Source of the DNA: Chloroflexota bacterium
GTDB taxonomy: Bacteria > Chloroflexota > Anaerolineae > Anaerolineales > DRMV01
Length of the DNA: 14,286 nt
Reading direction: 5' to 3'
Assembly (NCBI GenBank): GCA_013153135.1
Contig: JAADFA010000033.1
Coordinates: 1-14,286 of the forward strand
The translations under genes were made by a program, and so were the position numbers. Positions within the stretch are counted from its first letter, which is position 1, and each line of letters starts with the position of its first letter. The notes beneath the pieces are model-generated. The model did not search any database. It saw only the letters and a program-made list of their open reading frames with translations, and was not told the origin of the DNA. Shown here in pieces: positions 11,422 through 14,286 of the stretch.

Positions 11422-14286
11422 ATGACGTACGAATTGCCAAAAACCTTTGACTTCCGCACGTTGGAACCCCAAATCTACGAAACATGGGAACGCAAAGGCT
11501 ACTTCAAGCCCTGGAACGACCCCAACAAGCCCGGCTTTGACCCGTCCATCGAGCCCTTTGTGATTTCCATGCCGCCGCCCAATGTGACGGGCGAGCTACA
11601 CCTGGGCCACGCGATGATGGTGGCCCTCGAGGACCTCATGATCCGCCAAAAGCGGATGGAAGGCATGCCCGCGCTGTGGGTGCCCGGGACCGACCACGCG
11701 GGCATCGCCACGCAGCTCATGGTGGAACGCGCCCTGGCTAAGGAAGGCAAAACCCGCTACGACCTGGGCCGCGAGGCCTTCGAGCAGCGGGTGTGGGCCT
11801 GGAAGCGCAAGTACGGCAGCATCATCACCACCCAAATCCGGCGCCTGGGCGCGTCGTGCGACTGGGACCGGGAGAAGTTCACCCTGGACCCGGACCTCTA
11901 CCGCGCGGTGATGGAAGCCTTCGTGCGCCTGTGGGAGAAGGGCCTGATTTACCGCGGCTATCGGGTCATCAACTGGTCGCCCGGCCTGCAAACCGCGGTG
12001 TCAGACCTGGAAGTGGAGTACAAAGAGGTCGAAGGCAAGCTCTACTACTTCAAGTACATGCTGGCTGACAGCGAGGACGAGTACATCCCCGTGGCCACGA
12101 CCCGGCCCGAGACCATCTTGGGCGACACCGCGGTGGCCGTGCACCCCGAGGACGAGCGCTACCAGAAGTACATCGGCCGCGAGGTGGTGGTGCCCATCCT
12201 GGGCCGTCGCATCCCCGTCATCGCGGACGAGCGGGTGGACCGGGAGTTCGGCACGGGCGCGCTCAAGATCACGCCTGGCCACGACCCTGTGGACTTCGAA
12301 ATCGGCCAGGACCACGGCCTGCCCGTGCTCATTGTGATGGACGAGCGGGGCTATATGAACGAGCTCGCGGGGCCCTACGCGGGCCTGGAGCGCTTCGAAG
12401 CGCGGGAGAAGCTCTGGGCCGACATGCAAGAGGCTGGGCTGGTGCTCAAAGAGGAGCCGTACACCCACCGGGTGCCCTTCGCGCAGCGGGGCGGTGAGCC
12501 CATCGAACCCATGGCCTCGGTGCAGTGGTTCGTGCGAATTAAGCCCCTCGCGGAGCCCGCGCTCGAAGCCGTGCGCTCGGGCCGCATCCGCATCATCCCC
12601 GAGCGCTTCACCAAGGTGTATTACCACTGGATGGAGAACATCCGCGATTGGACCATCTCGCGGCAACTATGGTGGGGCCACCGCATCCCCGCGTGGTATT
12701 GCATGGACTGCCCCGCGGAGGACGGCAAGCGCCAGGCCGAGCACGTGCGCTTCATCTTCAACCCGCCGCTGGAGATCGACGGCAAGACCCTGGAGATGGC
12801 CACCTACGCGGAGCTCGAGGCTCAGGGCCTGGCCCGGCCCGAGATCCTGGAAAAAGCCGCGCACATGAAGGTGGACCTGGCTGTCAAGCCCATCGTGAGC
12901 CGCGAAGCGCCCGAGCGCTGCCCGGTGTGCGGCAGCACCCGCCTGGTGCAAGAGGCCGACGTGCTCGATACCTGGTTCTCGTCGGGCCTGTGGCCCTTTT
13001 CCACCCTGGGCTGGCCCGACGACACGCCCGACTACCGCTACTTCTACCCCACCACGGTGATGGAGACGGGCTACGACATCCTGTTCTTCTGGGTGGCCCG
13101 CATGATCATGATGGGCCTGGAGTTCACGGGCCAGGAGCCCTTCCGCATCGTCTATTTGCACGGCCTGGTGCGGGACGAGTTCGGGCGCAAGATGAGCAAG
13201 ACTGCGGGCAATGTGATCAACCCGCTGGAGGTCATCGAGAAGTATGGTGCGGATGCGTTGCGGTACACCCTGCTGGTGGGGAACGCGCCGGGCAATGACA
13301 TCAACCTGAGTTGGAAGAAGATCGAGGCGAACCGCAATTTTACGAACAAGGTGTGGAACCTGGGCCGCTTTGTGCTGCGCGCGCTGGCCCAGGCACCCAC
13401 CGCGCCGCAGGCCGAGCCGGACTGGACCCTGGCCGATTCGTGGATTTGGGCCCGCTTGCAGGACGTGATCCGGCAGGTGAACGCACTCAACGAGCGCTAC
13501 CTCTTCGGCGAAGCGGGCAAGGTCATCTACGACTTCGCGTGGGATGAGTTCGCGGATTGGTACGTGGAGATGGCCAAGCCTCAGCTCAAAGCCGGCGGCG
13601 ACCGGGCCTACTACACCGCGCTCGCACTGAGCAAGGTGCTGGACGCCATCCTGCGCCTGCTGCACCCCTATACGCCCTTCGTGACCGAGGCCCTGTGGGG
13701 CCACCTCAAGCAGGCGGCCCAGGCGCGCTTTGGCGAACGGGCTCAAGAGTTCAGCTTTGACGACGAGTGGGCCGACATGCTCATCGTCGCGAAGTGGCCC
13801 CAGGCCGGCGAGCCCGAAGGCTGGGAGGACGAAAAGGTCCGAACCTTCCGCCAGCTGCAGGATTTGGTGCGCGCGATCCGGCGCTACCGCTCGGAGCAGA
13901 AGCTCGAGCCCAAGACCAAGCTCGACGCGCTCATCGTGGCCGGCGACGATGCCGACGCGCTGGCGAGCGTGCGGGACGGTCTGGCTTTGCTGGCCCGGCT
14001 GAAGCCCGACACCCTGCGCATCGTGCCCGAGGCCGAGCCCCCGGCTGACGCGGCCGTGGTGGTCGCGGGCTCCTGGGTGGCCTATCTGCGCTTGCCCTCC
14101 GACGACCCCGCGGTGCGGGCCCGGCTGGAGAAGAAATTGGCTGAGGTGGAGGCCCAGATCGCGCGGCTCGAAAAGCTGCTCGCGAGCCCCTTCGCGCAAA
14201 AAGCGCCCGCGAACGTGGTCCAGCACGAGCGCGAGAAATTGGCCCGCTTTCGCGAAGAAGCCGAGACCTTGCGGCGCCAGCTCGCC
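11422..14286 (+). CDS. valS: Valyl-tRNA synthetase (3' end beyond the window)
   Basis: The frame is open from the ATG at 11422 to the window edge (955 codons, no stop), so only the extreme C-terminus is missing. The class I synthetase charges tRNA-Val and edits mischarged Thr. Motifs: MPPPNVTGELHLGHA with HLGH at 60-63, the editing-domain TTRPETILGDT (226-236), ADVLDTWFSSGLWPFSTLGWP, and the KMSKS loop as K590-M-S-K-T. Two Cys pairs, C427/C430 and C500/C503, form a probable zinc knuckle, but 69 residues separate the pairs, an unusually long insertion. The anticodon-binding domain follows (about 650-860), and the end is the C-terminal coiled coil of ValRS (from about 895). GGGAGG lies 6 nt before the ATG. 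Codon use is more strongly GC-ending than in the minus-strand genes. Expression is controlled by the T-box leader. Confidence 0.97.
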   Translation, partial: MTYELPKTFDFRTLEPQIYETWERKGYFKPWNDPNKPGFDPSIEPFVISMPPPNVTGELHLGHAMMVALEDLMIRQKRMEGMPALWVPGTDHAGIATQLMVERALAKEGKTRYDLGREAFEQRVWAWKRKYGSIITTQIRRLGASCDWDREKFTLDPDLYRAVMEAFVRLWEKGLIYRGYRVINWSPGLQTAVSDLEVEYKEVEGKLYYFKYMLADSEDEYIPVATTRPETILGDTAVAVHPEDERYQKYIGREVVVPILGRRIPVIADERVDREFGTGALKITPGHDPVDFEIGQDHGLPVLIVMDERGYMNELAGPYAGLERFEAREKLWADMQEAGLVLKEEPYTHRVPFAQRGGEPIEPMASVQWFVRIKPLAEPALEAVRSGRIRIIPERFTKVYYHWMENIRDWTISRQLWWGHRIPAWYCMDCPAEDGKRQAEHVRFIFNPPLEIDGKTLEMATYAELEAQGLARPEILEKAAHMKVDLAVKPIVSREAPERCPVCGSTRLVQEADVLDTWFSSGLWPFSTLGWPDDTPDYRYFYPTTVMETGYDILFFWVARMIMMGLEFTGQEPFRIVYLHGLVRDEFGRKMSKTAGNVINPLEVIEKYGADALRYTLLVGNAPGNDINLSWKKIEANRNFTNKVWNLGRFVLRALAQAPTAPQAEPDWTLADSWIWARLQDVIRQVNALNERYLFGEAGKVIYDFAWDEFADWYVEMAKPQLKAGGDRAYYTALALSKVLDAILRLLHPYTPFVTEALWGHLKQAAQARFGERAQEFSFDDEWADMLIVAKWPQAGEPEGWEDEKVRTFRQLQDLVRAIRRYRSEQKLEPKTKLDALIVAGDDADALASVRDGLALLARLKPDTLRIVPEAEPPADAAVVVAGSWVAYLRLPSDDPAVRARLEKKLAEVEAQIARLEKLLASPFAQKAPANVVQHEREKLARFREEAETLRRQLA

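Noticed and set aside
12667..14226. A 519-aa open frame antisense to valS
   Set aside because: The plus strand here encodes all expected ValRS motifs. The antisense product is Gly/His/Arg-rich, without motifs, and arises from the strong GC third-position bias of valS.
1..14286. CRISPR arrays, insertion sequences, toxin-antitoxin pairs or defence genes
   Set aside because: No regularly spaced repeats, transposase motifs or defence-related proteins were seen; the gene row is largely housekeeping and envelope functions.

Overview
This is a GC-rich bacterial window. Its gene content points to the Chloroflexota, probably an Anaerolineae-like thermophile. The clues are a secreted lipoprotein with an NBR1-type Ig domain, Thr/Pro-rich linkers in two exported proteins, a DUF6391 membrane protein, a DUF951 protein, a monoderm-style envelope set (MurJ, LysM protein, sensor kinase) and a T-box leader in front of valS. 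The taxonomy is inferred from remembered family distributions, not from a search.

Layout. All complete recognised genes lie on the minus strand. Read in transcription order from 10774 downward they are: DUF6391 membrane protein, holA (DNA polymerase III delta), aroA (EPSP synthase), a DUF951 protein and an NBR1-Ig lipoprotein. These five are tightly packed and look like one operon. About 630 bp (5942-6574) follow without a recognisable gene, but this stretch holds a promoter-like element, a 20-codon ORF with a good ribosome binding site, a long imperfect hairpin and a doubtful ORF. Next come a membrane-anchored double-LysM protein, a sensor histidine kinase, murJ (overlapping the kinase by 4 bp), an enlarged nicotinamidase-like cysteine hydrolase and a knotted-type carbamoyltransferase. 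A strong hairpin terminator closes the series at the left edge. On the plus strand a clean promoter (TTGACG-N16-TATAAT) drives a long T-box leader and valS, which runs off the right edge.

How the genes fit together. The DUF6391-holA-aroA-DUF951 block mixes replication (clamp-loader delta), aromatic biosynthesis and two small uncharacterised families. The LysM-kinase-MurJ block is about the cell envelope: peptidoglycan binding, sensing and lipid II flipping. The last pair joins a carbamoyltransferase of unknown substrate to a nicotinamidase-like amidohydrolase and is the best candidate for unknown metabolism. valS is set up for control by uncharged tRNA-Val: a GUC specifier, a UGGU T-box, an intrinsic terminator, and a further hairpin that could mask the ribosome binding site.

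No CRISPR array, intact insertion sequence, tRNA or rRNA was seen. I found no clear-cut new system. The most interesting items are the HPLP carbamoyltransferase with its neighbour, the layered valS leader, and the structured gap at 5942-6574.
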